Shown here in pieces: positions 23,879 through 34,626 of a stretch of 64,000 nt of DNA. The translations under genes and the position numbers were made by a program. The notes beneath the pieces are model-generated. The model saw nothing but the letters and a program-made list of their open reading frames with translations, was not told the origin of the DNA and made no database searches. Positions within the stretch are counted from its first letter, which is position 1. Every line of letters starts with the position of its first letter. This DNA is from PBB1 sp040400875 (GTDB lineage: Bacteria; Pseudomonadota; Gammaproteobacteria; Burkholderiales; Burkholderiaceae_C), in contig JBBAPK010000002.1 in NCBI GenBank assembly GCA_040400875.1, forward strand, positions 1 to 64,000. The letters are read 5' to 3'.

Positions 23879-25507
23879 ATGACCCGCTGCGATCACACCG
23901 CCGCCTGGGGCGCCTTGAAGGCGCACTTCGCCACGCTGGCGAGCGAGTTCGACCTGCGAGCGGCCTTTGCCCGCGATGGCACACGCTTCGACGCGCTGAG
24001 CTTCGAGGCCCCCGAGGTGTTCGTCGACCTGTCGAAGAACTATCTCGATGCGACCACCTTTCGCTGCCTGATCGATCTGGCGCGTGAGTGTGGGCTCGAG
24101 GCCCAGCGCGATGCGATGTTCGAGGGCCAGGCCATCAACACCACCGAAGACCGCGCTGTGCTGCACACGGCGCTGCGCGCACCGCGCGGTGTGGGGCCGT
24201 TCAGCCGCGAGGTTCATGCGCAGCTCAATGCGATGCTGAACTACGCCGAGACGGTGCGCGGCACCGCCAGCAGCGGCATCCGTCACGTCGTCAACATCGG
24301 CATCGGCGGCAGCGATCTCGGGCCGCAGATGGTGCTGCCCGCGCTTGAGGCGTGCGTCCATCCGGGTTTGAGCTATCACTTCGTGTCGAACGTTGATGGG
24401 CACGACATGGCCTCGGTGCTGTCGCGCCTCAAACCCGCCGAGACGCTGTTCATCATCGCCAGCAAGACCTTCACCACCCAGGAGACGATGGCCAATGCGC
24501 ACATCGCGCGGGCGTGGTTCGAGTCGCGCGGCGGACGCGACATCGCGCGCCATTTCGTGGCCACCACCACCCACGTCGAGGCCGCGGCCGAGTTCGGCAT
24601 CACCAAAAGCTTCGGTTTTTGGGACTGGGTGGGCGGGCGCTTTTCGCTGTGGTCTGCCATTGGCTTGCCCATCGCGATCGCCATCGGTGCCGATCCGTTT
24701 CGCCAGTTGCTGGCCGGTGCGCATGCGATGGACCGGCATTTTTCCGACACGCCGCTGCCGTCGAACGTGCCGGTGCTGCTGGGGCTGCTCGACGTCTGGT
24801 ACCGCAATTTCTGCGGCGCGACCAGCCGCAGCGTCGCGCCGTATTTCCACGGACTCAAGCGGCTGCCGGCTTACTTGCAGCAGCTCGAGATGGAGAGCAA
24901 TGGCAAGCGTGTCGACCGTGACGGCCAGCTGCTGCCTTTTGCCACCAGCCCGGTGGTGTGGGGTGAGCCAGGCACCAACGGCCAGCATGCCTATTTCCAG
25001 ATGCTGCACCAGGGCACCGACCTGATCCCGGTGGAGTTCATCCTCGTCAAGCGGCCCACCTTTGTGGGCGCCGGCCAGGACCCCGCTTTGCTCGGCCAGC
25101 TCGAGCGCCAGCACGCCATGCTGCTGGCCAACGGGCTGGCGCAGTCGCAAGCGTTGATGGTGGGCAAGACCGTCGAGCAAGCACTTGCCGATGCCGCGCC
25201 CACCGCATCGCGGCAGGTCGATGCGATGACGCTCGCGCAGCACCGGCACTTTCCCGGCAACCGCCCCAGCACCACCGTGATGCTCGATCGGATGACACCG
25301 CACAGCCTGGGCGCGCTGCTGGCGATGTACGAGCACCGGGTGTTCACCAGCGGCGTGGTGTGGGGCATCAACAGCTTCGATCAGTGGGGCGTTGAATTGG
25401 GCAAGGCGCTTTGCCGCGATTTGCTGCCGCGCCTTTCAGGTGGCGGTCTGGACGACAGCGCACTGGATTCATCCACCGCCGGGCTGATCAACCGCTTGCG
25501 CTCATGA
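23879..25507 (+). CDS. pgi: Glucose-6-phosphate isomerase
   Basis: 542 residues. It interconverts glucose 6-phosphate and fructose 6-phosphate. IGIGGSDLGPQM binds phosphate; the signature blocks DWVGGRFSLWSAIG and the C-terminal INSFDQWGVELGK are both present. The catalytic base Glu is in ESNGKRVDRDG. It lies between tal and a HAD phosphatase gene that starts on its stop codon (ATGA). Confidence 0.96.
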   Translation: MTRCDHTAAWGALKAHFATLASEFDLRAAFARDGTRFDALSFEAPEVFVDLSKNYLDATTFRCLIDLARECGLEAQRDAMFEGQAINTTEDRAVLHTALRAPRGVGPFSREVHAQLNAMLNYAETVRGTASSGIRHVVNIGIGGSDLGPQMVLPALEACVHPGLSYHFVSNVDGHDMASVLSRLKPAETLFIIASKTFTTQETMANAHIARAWFESRGGRDIARHFVATTTHVEAAAEFGITKSFGFWDWVGGRFSLWSAIGLPIAIAIGADPFRQLLAGAHAMDRHFSDTPLPSNVPVLLGLLDVWYRNFCGATSRSVAPYFHGLKRLPAYLQQLEMESNGKRVDRDGQLLPFATSPVVWGEPGTNGQHAYFQMLHQGTDLIPVEFILVKRPTFVGAGQDPALLGQLERQHAMLLANGLAQSQALMVGKTVEQALADAAPTASRQVDAMTLAQHRHFPGNRPSTTVMLDRMTPHSLGALLAMYEHRVFTSGVVWGINSFDQWGVELGKALCRDLLPRLSGGGLDDSALDSSTAGLINRLRS

Positions 25508-26124
25508 CAACGGTGATCTGGGACTTTGGTGGCGTGTTGTTGCGCTGGGATCCGGCCGCGCTGATCGCGCGCACCTTGCCGCAGCGCATCACCGATGAGC
25601 TGGGCCCGCAGCACTGGAAAGAGCAGTTCTTTTTGTCGTACCGCGGCGAGTGGGGCGAATACGACCGCGGCGCAATGACCGAGGCCGAGATGGTGCCGCT
25701 GATTGCCAAGCGCACCGGGCTGCAAGTGCGCGAGGTGCAAGCGGTGGTCGACGCCGTGCCGGCTGAGTTGCAGCCCATCGAGCCCAGCGTGGCGCTGGTG
25801 CGGGCCTTGCGCGATCGCGGCCATCGCCTGCACTACCTGTCGAACATGCCCGCGCCGCTGGCCGATCGAATCGAGCGCGAGCAGCCATTCCTGCAGTTGT
25901 TCGAAAGCGGCGTTTTCTCGTCGCGGGTGAAGATCAGCAAGCCGGCTGCGGCGATCTTCTCGCTGGCCGAGCAGGCGTTTGGCTGCGATCCGGCGACCAC
26001 GCTGTTCATCGATGACCACCCCGAAAACATCGAGGCTGCACTGGCCCACGGCTGGCAGGCGCGGTTGTTCACGGGTGCCGATGCGATTGCCGCCGAGCTG
26101 CGGCAGTTGCGGCTGATCGACTGA
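25504..26124 (+). CDS. HAD-superfamily phosphatase (YihX-like)
   Basis: 206 residues with the four HAD motifs: I WDFGGVLLRWD (nucleophile Asp7; the second motif-I Asp is replaced by Gly, as is common in the YihX/epoxide-hydrolase-like group), II YLSNMP, III ISKPAAAIF with its Lys, IV FIDDHPEN. A helical cap domain sits between motifs I and II. It probably removes phosphate from a small phosphosugar such as glucose 1-phosphate; the substrate is inferred from E. coli YihX and the pgi neighbour. The ATG overlaps the pgi stop. Confidence 0.8.
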   Translation: MTTVIWDFGGVLLRWDPAALIARTLPQRITDELGPQHWKEQFFLSYRGEWGEYDRGAMTEAEMVPLIAKRTGLQVREVQAVVDAVPAELQPIEPSVALVRALRDRGHRLHYLSNMPAPLADRIEREQPFLQLFESGVFSSRVKISKPAAAIFSLAEQAFGCDPATTLFIDDHPENIEAALAHGWQARLFTGADAIAAELRQLRLID

Positions 26125-26142
26125 CGCGGCGCGGGGGCGAGT

Positions 26143-27339
26143 TCAGCCGCTCGGGCTGGCCAGCCAGCGCTCGGCTATTCGCACCCAAGCGGTGGCACCC
26201 AGCGGGATCAGCGCGTCGTTGAAGTCGTAGTTCGGGTTGTGCAGCGTGCATGGCCCCAGACCGTGACCGGCCTCGCGGTGATCGCCGTCGCCGTTGCCCA
26301 TCACGAAATAGGCGCCGGGCAGGGCCTGAAGAAAGTAGCTGAAGTCTTCCGCGCCCATGGTCGGCTCGAAGTCGAGCACGTTGGCAGCACCGACCAGATC
26401 GCCCAGCACTGCGCGGGCGAATTCGGTTTCCTTGGGGTGGTTGATGGTGGGCGGGTAGTTGCGCTTGAACGCAAACTCGCAGCCCACGCCAAACGCCGCA
26501 CAGGTGTGCTCGGCGATTTCTTTCATCCGCCGCTCGATCAGATCGAGTGCTTCCAGCGTGAAGGTGCGCACCGTGCCCTGCAGCACGCAGCTGTCGGGCA
26601 CCACGTTGGTGGCTTCGCCCGCATGGATCATCGTCACCGAGATCACGCCCGCGTCGATCGGGCGCTTGTTGCGCGTGATGATGGTCTGGAAGGCCTGCAC
26701 CAGCTGACACGCCACCGGGATGGGATCGAGCCCAAGGTGGGGCATCGCGGCATGCGTGCCCTTGCCCCGGATGGTGATGCGGAACTCGTTGCTGCTGGCA
26801 AAGCACGGGCCGCTGCGAATCGCGAATTGGCCCACCGCGATGCCGGGCCAGTTGTGCAGGCCGAACATCGCTTCCATCGGAAAGCGCTCGAACAGGCCGT
26901 CGGCCATCATTTCGCGCGCGCCACCGCCACCTTCTTCGGCGGGCTGAAACACCAGATACACCGTGCCGTCGTAATCGCGGTGCGTGGCCAGATGGCGGGC
27001 AGCGGCGAGCAGCGTGGCCGTGTGGCCATCGTGGCCGCAGGCATGCATCCTGCCGGCGTGGCGGCTGGCATGGGCGAAGGTGTTGTGCTCGCTCATTGGC
27101 AGCGCGTCGATGTCGGCGCGCAGCCCCAGCGCGCGCGCCGAGCTGCCATTTTTGAGGATCGCCACCACACCGGTCTTGCCCAGCCCGCGGTGGATGGGAA
27201 TGTCCCATTCGGTGAGCTGTTGCGCGATCAGGTCCGAGGTGCGCTGCTCCTGGAAACACAGCTCGGGGTGGGCGTGCAGATCACGCCTGAGCGCGGTCAT
27301 GTCGTCGGCGTGGGCGGCGATGGATTCGATCGTTGGCAT
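26143..27339 (-). CDS. M20 family amidohydrolase (hippurate/N-acyl-amino-acid hydrolase type)
   Basis: 398 residues. LHAHPELCFQE, GLRADIDALPM, MHACGHDGHTA (metal-binding Cys and His), QPAEEGGGGAREM (catalytic Glu) and MGAEDFSYF define the M20D amidohydrolase family, which hydrolyses N-acyl or N-benzoyl amino acids in the cytoplasm. The start at 27339 has GGAG at good spacing. In-frame ATGs further upstream would add a basic, unconserved extension. It is convergent with the HAD gene (18 bp) and divergent from the ABC exporter. The exact substrate is not readable. Confidence 0.87.
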   Translation of the reverse strand: MPTIESIAAHADDMTALRRDLHAHPELCFQEQRTSDLIAQQLTEWDIPIHRGLGKTGVVAILKNGSSARALGLRADIDALPMSEHNTFAHASRHAGRMHACGHDGHTATLLAAARHLATHRDYDGTVYLVFQPAEEGGGGAREMMADGLFERFPMEAMFGLHNWPGIAVGQFAIRSGPCFASSNEFRITIRGKGTHAAMPHLGLDPIPVACQLVQAFQTIITRNKRPIDAGVISVTMIHAGEATNVVPDSCVLQGTVRTFTLEALDLIERRMKEIAEHTCAAFGVGCEFAFKRNYPPTINHPKETEFARAVLGDLVGAANVLDFEPTMGAEDFSYFLQALPGAYFVMGNGDGDHREAGHGLGPCTLHNPNYDFNDALIPLGATAWVRIAERWLASPSG

Positions 27340-27483
27340 CACGAAACTCCGGTGGCGCGGCGTCGCGCTCGTGGTGGCCATGATGCCGCTTTTCGGCAAC
27401 GGTGTGCGCGCGCGCTCGGCCACCGTGTCGCGCTGCTGCGCGCTGGGTCTGAGCACACGCCGCTGCCTACAATCTGAAACTCA

Positions 27484-28443
27484 ATGACCGATCTTTCGCA
27501 CAGCGAGTCCAAGGCCGCGGTGTCCTTCAAGGCCGTGAGCAAACGCTACAGCGGCGCGAGAGGCAGCGTGCACGCGCTCGACGAGGTCAGCTTCGACATC
27601 GAAGCGGGCGAATTCTTCGGGCTGCTCGGCCCCAATGGCGCAGGCAAGACGTCGCTGATCAGCATCCTGGCCGGTCTCACCCGCGCGACTTCCGGCCAAG
27701 TCACCGTGCTCGGCCACGATGTCGCGGCTGATTTCGCGGCCGCACGGCGCAGTCTGGGCATCGTGCCGCAAGAGCTGGTGTTCGATCCGTTTTTTAGCGT
27801 GCGCGAAACGCTGCAGTTCCAAAGCGGCTACTTCGGCGTGCGTGTTGACCGCCGCGCCAACGACGCGTGGATCGACGAGCTGCTCGACAGCCTGGGCCTG
27901 ACCGACAAGGCCGACACCAACATGCGGCAGCTGTCGGGCGGCATGAAGCGCCGGGTGCTGGTGGCTCAGGCGCTGGTGCATCGACCGCCGGTGATCGTGC
28001 TCGACGAGCCGACCGCCGGCGTTGACGTCGAGTTGCGTCAGACGCTGTGGCAGTTCATCTCCAAGCTCAACTGGGAAGGCCACGCCGTGCTGCTCACCAC
28101 GCATTACCTTGAGGAAGCCGAGGCGCTGTGCGGACGCATCGCGATGCTCAAGCACGGACGGGTGGTGGCGCTGGACCGCACATCGTCGCTGCTGGCGGGT
28201 CGGGCGGGCACAGTGATGCGCTTCAAGCTGCACACGCCGTTGCCGGCCGAGCTGGCGCAGCGCGCCCGCGTGACCGGGCGCATCGTGCAGATCAAGACGC
28301 GCGATGCGAGCGAAGTCGAATCCGTGCTGGCCACCTTGCTGGCCCATGGATGCCAGCCCGAAGATCTGGAAATCGGGCGAGCCGATCTGGAAGATGTGTT
28401 CCTCGAGATCATGAAGACCGACGCGCCGGTGGTGCCGTCATGA
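27484..28443 (+). CDS. ABC-2 type exporter ATP-binding subunit (YadG/NodI-like)
   Basis: 319 residues. Walker A LLGPNGAGKTSLI, Q-loop GIVPQELVFDP, signature LSGGMKRRVLVAQAL, Walker B VIVLDEPTAGVDVEL, H-loop LLTTHYLEEAEAL. The C-terminal roughly 90 residues are the regulatory tail typical of ABC-2 exporters. Paired with the permease by ATGA overlap. The E. coli yadGH relatives are of unknown substrate, so only multidrug- or polysaccharide-like export is suggested. Confidence 0.88.
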   Translation: MTDLSHSESKAAVSFKAVSKRYSGARGSVHALDEVSFDIEAGEFFGLLGPNGAGKTSLISILAGLTRATSGQVTVLGHDVAADFAAARRSLGIVPQELVFDPFFSVRETLQFQSGYFGVRVDRRANDAWIDELLDSLGLTDKADTNMRQLSGGMKRRVLVAQALVHRPPVIVLDEPTAGVDVELRQTLWQFISKLNWEGHAVLLTTHYLEEAEALCGRIAMLKHGRVVALDRTSSLLAGRAGTVMRFKLHTPLPAELAQRARVTGRIVQIKTRDASEVESVLATLLAHGCQPEDLEIGRADLEDVFLEIMKTDAPVVPS

Positions 28444-29231
28444 CGCCGCGCTTGGACATGCCGCCGCCGCACGCGCTGTCGGGCGCGGGCACGCTCTTTT
28501 ACAAAGAGGTGCTGCGCTTTCGCAAGGTCAGCGTGCAGACCGTGGGTGCTCCCGTGCTCACTGCGGTGCTCTACCTGCTCATCTTTGGCCATGTGCTCGA
28601 AGGCCGCATGGCCACTGTCTCCGGTGTGGGCTACGGCAGTTTCCTGATTCCGGGGCTGGTGATGATGAGCGTGCTGCAAAACTCATTCGCCAACGCGTCG
28701 TCATCGCTGATCCAAAGCAAGATCAGCGGCAATCTGGTGTTCGTGCTGGTGGCGCCGCTGTCGCACTGGGGGTGGTTTCTGGCCTATGTGGGCGCGGCCG
28801 TGGTGCGCGGTGTGTGCGTCGGAGCCGGCGTGCTGGCGGTGTCGGTGTGGTTTGCGCCGCTCACGCTGGCGCACCCGTTGTGGGCGGTGGCTTTCACCCT
28901 GATGGGCTCGGTGATCATGGGCGCGCTGGGGCTGATCGCAGGTTTGTGGGCCGAGAAGTTCGACCAGATCGCGACCTTTCAGAACTTTGTCGTCATGCCC
29001 ATGACTTTTCTGGCCGGCGTGTTCTATTCGGTGCAGGGCTTGCCCGACATCTGGCAGCGCGTGAGCCACCTCAACCCGCTGTTCTATTTGGTCGACGGAT
29101 TTCGCTATGGCTTCTTCGGCACCAGCGACGTGGCGCCCTGGCTCAGCGCGAGCATTGCCGGCATCGGCGTGATCGTGGTGTGCGCTGTGTCGCTGCACTT
29201 GCTGCGCATCGGCTACAAGATTCGCCAGTGA
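28440..29231 (+). CDS. ABC-2 type exporter permease (YadH-like)
   Basis: 263 residues with about six transmembrane segments. The ABC-2 membrane signature is NFVVMPMTFLAGVFYSV, followed by SHLNPLFYLVDGFRYG. TLFYKEVLRF at the N-terminus is the coupling helix region common in the YadH group. It starts on the ATPase stop codon, so the two are made together. Probably one exporter with its ATPase partner; substrate unknown. Confidence 0.87.
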   Translation: MTPRLDMPPPHALSGAGTLFYKEVLRFRKVSVQTVGAPVLTAVLYLLIFGHVLEGRMATVSGVGYGSFLIPGLVMMSVLQNSFANASSSLIQSKISGNLVFVLVAPLSHWGWFLAYVGAAVVRGVCVGAGVLAVSVWFAPLTLAHPLWAVAFTLMGSVIMGALGLIAGLWAEKFDQIATFQNFVVMPMTFLAGVFYSVQGLPDIWQRVSHLNPLFYLVDGFRYGFFGTSDVAPWLSASIAGIGVIVVCAVSLHLLRIGYKIRQ

Positions 29232-29253
29232 GTGCCTGAGCCATAATTTGACG

Positions 29254-29523
29254 ATGTCTGATCCCACCGCGAACGACGTCCAGCGCTACATCGCCGAGGG
29301 CTTGGCTTGCGAGCACCTCGAGGTGCAAGGCGACGGGCGGCATTTCTTTGCCACCATCGTGACGCAAGCGTTTGACGGCCTCAATCGCGTGGCTCGACAC
29401 CAGTTGGTCTATCGGGCGCTGGGCGAGCGCATGCGCGCTGAAATCCACGCCCTGTCGATGAAGACGCTGACTCCCCACGAGTGGAGCACCAGCCCCGACC
29501 GAGCCACCCTGCATCAACACTGA
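29254..29523 (+). CDS. BolA/IbaG-family protein
   Basis: 89 residues. LEVQGDGRHFFATIVTQAFDGLNRVARHQLVYRAL is a BolA domain with the conserved His ligands used with monothiol glutaredoxins to bind a [2Fe-2S] cluster. The following murA neighbour matches E. coli, where ibaG precedes murA. ATG 29254 is preferred to a TTG two codons earlier. Role by analogy: iron-sulfur trafficking or acid-stress response. Confidence 0.85.
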   Translation: MSDPTANDVQRYIAEGLACEHLEVQGDGRHFFATIVTQAFDGLNRVARHQLVYRALGERMRAEIHALSMKTLTPHEWSTSPDRATLHQH

Positions 29524-29601
29524 AAGCCGCTGCGGCCCAGGCTGCAGCTGGCGAGTCCCGTCGATCGGGCTCGCTCGTGCCGCAGTCGCCCTACCAAGCT
29601 C

Positions 29602-30897
<1,296 letters not shown>

Positions 30898-30925
30898 ATC
30901 CGACAACCCCAAATAAGGCCGCCAC

Positions 30926-31564
30926 GTGATCACGCTCGCGCTGTCCAAGGGACGCATCTTTGACGAGACCTTGCCGCTGCTCAAGGCCGCCGGCATCGAG
31001 GTGGCCGAAGATCCGGAAAAATCGCGCAAGCTGATCATCGGCACCAACCGCCCCGATGTGCGCGTGGTGCTGGTGCGCGCCAGCGACGTGCCCACCTATG
31101 TGCAATACGGCGGTGCCGATCTGGGCGTGACCGGCAAGGACACGCTGATCGAGCATGGCGGCTTGGGCCTGTACCAGCCGCTCGACCTGAAGATCGCCCA
31201 GTGCCGCATGAGCGTGGCCACGCGCGCCGACTTCGACTACGCCAACGCGGTCAAGCAGGGCTCGCGTATCCGCGTGGCCACCAAGTACACGCTGACCGCA
31301 CGCCAGCACTTCGCCGACAAGGGCGTGCATGTCGATGTGATCAAGCTCTATGGCTCGATGGAGCTGGCGCCGCTGACCGGCCTGGCCGATGCCATCGTCG
31401 ATCTGGTGTCCAGCGGCAACACGCTCAAGGCCAACCACCTTGTCGAGGTCGAGGAGATCATGAAGATCTCGGCGCGCCTGGTCGTCAACCAGGCCGCGCT
31501 CAAGCTCAAGCGCGAGCCGATCCGAGCCATCATCGACGCCTTCGCCAGCGCCATTTCGTCATGA
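30926..31564 (+). CDS. hisG: ATP phosphoribosyltransferase, short form
   Basis: 212 residues. First step of histidine synthesis (ATP + PRPP to phosphoribosyl-ATP). ITLALSKGRIFDETLPLL at the start and YGSMELAPLTGLADAIVDLVSSGNTLKAN at the PRPP site are diagnostic. The regulatory C-terminal domain of long HisG is absent, so by family rule it needs the HisZ partner, which is not in this window. The start is GTG at 30926. hisD starts on its stop (ATGA). Confidence 0.96.
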   Translation: MITLALSKGRIFDETLPLLKAAGIEVAEDPEKSRKLIIGTNRPDVRVVLVRASDVPTYVQYGGADLGVTGKDTLIEHGGLGLYQPLDLKIAQCRMSVATRADFDYANAVKQGSRIRVATKYTLTARQHFADKGVHVDVIKLYGSMELAPLTGLADAIVDLVSSGNTLKANHLVEVEEIMKISARLVVNQAALKLKREPIRAIIDAFASAISS

Positions 31565-32910
31565 CCGTACGCATTCGCCACCTCGACACCCGCGCCGCCA
31601 CCTTTGCGGCCGACTTCGAGCGCGTGCTGCACTGGTCGGCCGAAACCGACGACGCGATCGAGACGCGGGTGGCGGCCATCGTGGCCGATGTGCGCACGCG
31701 CGGCGATGCTGCGGTGCTCGAATACACGCAGCGCTTTGACGGCGTAGAGGCCGCTTCGGTGGCCGCACTGGAAATCGGCCACGACGAGCTGCAAGCCGCG
31801 CTGCTCGCCATTACGCCGGCGCAGCGCTCGGCGCTGCAAGCCGCCGCCGACCGCGTGCGCAGCTACCACCAGCGCCAGCTCGAAGCGTGCGGGCGCTCGT
31901 GGGTCTACCGCGACGCCGACGGCACCTTGCTGGGCCAGAAGGTCACGCCGCTCGACCGCGTGGGCATCTACGTGCCGGGCGGCAAGGCGGCCTATCCGTC
32001 GAGCGTGCTGATGAACGCGGTGCCGGCACAGGTGGCCGGCGTGGGCGAGATCGTGATGGTGGTGCCGACCCCGGCGCGCCGCGATGGCTCGCCTGAGTCT
32101 GCCCGTGGCGAGCGCAATTCGCTGGTGCTGGCGGCTGCAGCGGTGTCGGGCGTGAGCCGCGTGTTCGCGATCGGCGGCGCGCAGGCGGTGGCTGCACTGG
32201 CCTACGGCACGGCCACGGTGCCGGCCGTCGACAAGATCACCGGCCCGGGCAATGCCTATGTGGCCAGCGCCAAGCGACGCGTGTTCGGCAAGGTGGGCAT
32301 TGACATGATCGCCGGCCCGAGCGAGATCCTGGTGCTGGCCGATGGCAGCACGCCGCCTGATTGGGTGGCGATGGATCTGTTCAGCCAGGCCGAGCACGAC
32401 GAGCTCGCGCAAAGCATTCTGCTCAGCCCCGATGCTGGCTACATCGCCCGCGTGCAAATCGAGATTGACCGCCTGATCGACGCCATGCCGCGTCGCGATG
32501 TCATTCGAGCCTCGCTCGAAGGCCGCGGCGCGTTGATCCTCACGCGCAGCATGGAAGAAGCCTGCGAGATCAGCAACCGCATCGCGCCCGAACACCTCGA
32601 GGTCAGCTCGAGCGAGCCGCACCGCTGGGAGCCGCTGCTGCGCCACGCCGGCGCCATCTTTCTGGGCGCGTACACCAGCGAGAGCCTGGGCGACTACTGC
32701 GCCGGGCCCAACCACGTGCTGCCCACCTCGGGCACGGCGCGCTTTTCGTCGCCGCTGGGCGTGTATGACTTTCAAAAGCGCAGCAGCCTGATTGAAGTCA
32801 GCGAAGCGGGCGCGCAGACGCTGGGCGTGATCGCCGCCGAACTGGCCTATGGCGAAGGCCTGCAGGCCCATGCCCAGGCCGCCGAGATGCGGCTGAAGAA
32901 CCACAGCTGA
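31561..32910 (+). CDS. hisD: Histidinol dehydrogenase
   Basis: 449 residues. Last two oxidations, histidinol to histidine, zinc and NAD+ dependent. VGIYVPGGKAAYPSSVLMNAVPA, GPGNAYVASAKR, FSQAEHDELAQSI (zinc and catalytic residues) and CAGPNHVLPTSG are the family blocks. An open frame extends upstream within hisG, but homology starts at the ATG 31561 overlapping the hisG stop. Confidence 0.96.
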   Translation: MTVRIRHLDTRAATFAADFERVLHWSAETDDAIETRVAAIVADVRTRGDAAVLEYTQRFDGVEAASVAALEIGHDELQAALLAITPAQRSALQAAADRVRSYHQRQLEACGRSWVYRDADGTLLGQKVTPLDRVGIYVPGGKAAYPSSVLMNAVPAQVAGVGEIVMVVPTPARRDGSPESARGERNSLVLAAAAVSGVSRVFAIGGAQAVAALAYGTATVPAVDKITGPGNAYVASAKRRVFGKVGIDMIAGPSEILVLADGSTPPDWVAMDLFSQAEHDELAQSILLSPDAGYIARVQIEIDRLIDAMPRRDVIRASLEGRGALILTRSMEEACEISNRIAPEHLEVSSSEPHRWEPLLRHAGAIFLGAYTSESLGDYCAGPNHVLPTSGTARFSSPLGVYDFQKRSSLIEVSEAGAQTLGVIAAELAYGEGLQAHAQAAEMRLKNHS

Positions 32911-32923
32911 GGGGACACAAGCC

Positions 32924-34015
32924 GTGAGCCGTTTCTGGAGCGATATCGTCCACACGCTGACGCCGTATGTGCCGGGCGAGCAGCCTCGCATCGACGGGCT
33001 GGTCAAGCTCAACACCAACGAGTGTCCGTACGGCCCGAGCGAGCGCGTGCTGGCGGCGATTGCCGCGGCCAGCGGCGATCCGCTGCGGCTGTATCCCGAC
33101 CCGCAGGCCGGCGCGCTGAAAGAAGCGATCGCCCGCCACCACGGCCTGGACGCGAGCCAGGTCTTCGTCGGCAACGGGTCGGACGAGGTGCTGGCCCACG
33201 TGTTTCTGGGTCTGCTCAAGCACGATGCGCCCTTGCTGTACCCGGATATCAGCTACAGCTTCTATCCGGTGTACGCCGGGCTCTACGGCATCTTGGCGCG
33301 CCAGATCGCGCTGGCCGAGGACTTCTCGGTACGGGTGGATGACTACCTGCAAGCCGGCCCCAACGGCGGCATCATCTTTCCCAACCCCAATGCCCCGACC
33401 GGCGTGGCCTTGCCGCTGTCCGAGGTGCGCCGGCTGCTGATCGGCAACCCGGACTCGGTGGTGGTGGTCGACGAGGCTTATGTGGACTTCGGTGGTGAGT
33501 CGGCGGTGTCGCTGGTGCGCGAGTTCCCGCAACTGCTGGTCGTGCACACCCTGTCCAAGTCGCGCGCGCTGGCCGGTTTGCGCGTGGGCTACGCGGTGGG
33601 TCACCCGGATCTGATTGAAGCGCTGGGCCGCATCAAGGACAGCTTCAACTCTTACCCGCTGGACCGGCTGGCCCTGGCCGGTGCGGTGGCGGCCATGGAC
33701 GACGACGATTGGTTTCGCGCCACCTGCCGAAAGGTCATCGCCACGCGCGAGCGCATGGTCGCCGGGCTGCAGGCTCGCGGCTTTGAGGTCTTGCCGTCGG
33801 CCGCCAATTTCATCTTTACCCGCCGCCCGGGCAGCGATGGCGCGGTGCTGGCTGCCGGTCTGCGTGAGCACAAGGTGCTGGTGCGCCACTTTCCCAAGCC
33901 CGAGCGCATCGCGCCTTTCCTGCGCATCAGCGTGGGCACCGAGGCTCAGACCGACGCGCTGCTCGCAGCGCTCGACGCCCTGTCAACACCCACCCATGAA
34001 GTGAGCCCGCGATGA
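32924..34015 (+). CDS. hisC: Histidinol-phosphate aminotransferase
   Basis: 363 residues, PLP fold type I. NTNECPYGPS at the N-terminus, VFVGNGSDEVLAHVF, NPNAPTGVALP, and the PLP Lys in VHTLSKSRALAGLRVGYAVG. It converts imidazole-acetol phosphate to histidinol phosphate with glutamate. The start is GTG 32924, 13 nt after hisD. The stop overlaps hisB (ATGA). Confidence 0.95.
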   Translation: MSRFWSDIVHTLTPYVPGEQPRIDGLVKLNTNECPYGPSERVLAAIAAASGDPLRLYPDPQAGALKEAIARHHGLDASQVFVGNGSDEVLAHVFLGLLKHDAPLLYPDISYSFYPVYAGLYGILARQIALAEDFSVRVDDYLQAGPNGGIIFPNPNAPTGVALPLSEVRRLLIGNPDSVVVVDEAYVDFGGESAVSLVREFPQLLVVHTLSKSRALAGLRVGYAVGHPDLIEALGRIKDSFNSYPLDRLALAGAVAAMDDDDWFRATCRKVIATRERMVAGLQARGFEVLPSAANFIFTRRPGSDGAVLAAGLREHKVLVRHFPKPERIAPFLRISVGTEAQTDALLAALDALSTPTHEVSPR

Positions 34016-34626
34016 GCACACCCGCCAGCACCTCATCACCCCGCCGCGCCGAGGTGACCCGCAACACCAGCGAAACGCAAATCCGCGTGGCTGTAGACCT
34101 TGACGGCACTGGCGTTGCCAAGCTCGCCACCGGCATCGGTTTTCTGGATCACATGATCGACCAGATCGCCCGCCACGGGCTGATCGACCTCGAGATCGAA
34201 GCCAAGGGCGACTTGCACATCGACGGCCACCACACCATCGAAGACATCGGCATCACCCTGGGCCAGGCGGTGGCCAAGGCGCTGGGTGACAAGCGCGGGC
34301 TGCGCCGCTATGGCCACGCCTACGTGCCGCTCGACGAGGCGCTGTCGCGCGTGGTGATTGATTTTTCGGGCCGCCCCAGTCTCACGATGGAAGTGCCGTT
34401 CACCAGCGGCATGCTCGGTGATCTGGACACGCAGTTGGTCTACGAGTTCTTTCACGGCTTCGTGAACCACGCGGGCGTGACGCTGCACATCGACAACCTG
34501 CGCGGCAGCAACGCCCACCACCAGTGCGAGACGGTGTTCAAGGCGTTCGCGCGCGCGCTGCGCTTTGCCGTCGAGATCGATCCGCGCATGGGCAGCACTA
34601 TCCCGTCGACCAAGGGCAGCCTGTGA
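34012..34626 (+). CDS. hisB: Imidazoleglycerol-phosphate dehydratase
   Basis: 204 residues, monofunctional. GIGFLDHMIDQIARHG, DGHHTIEDIGITLGQA and the C-terminal NAHHQCETVFKAFARAL carry the His/Glu ligands for the two manganese ions. No histidinol-phosphate phosphatase domain, so a separate phosphatase (hisN-type) must be encoded elsewhere. hisH begins by GTGA overlap. Confidence 0.95.
   Translation: MSTPASTSSPRRAEVTRNTSETQIRVAVDLDGTGVAKLATGIGFLDHMIDQIARHGLIDLEIEAKGDLHIDGHHTIEDIGITLGQAVAKALGDKRGLRRYGHAYVPLDEALSRVVIDFSGRPSLTMEVPFTSGMLGDLDTQLVYEFFHGFVNHAGVTLHIDNLRGSNAHHQCETVFKAFARALRFAVEIDPRMGSTIPSTKGSL

Noticed and set aside
31201..31560. Extension of hisD upstream of 31561
   Set aside because: The frame is open but lies inside hisG; family homology begins at the ATG that overlaps the hisG stop.
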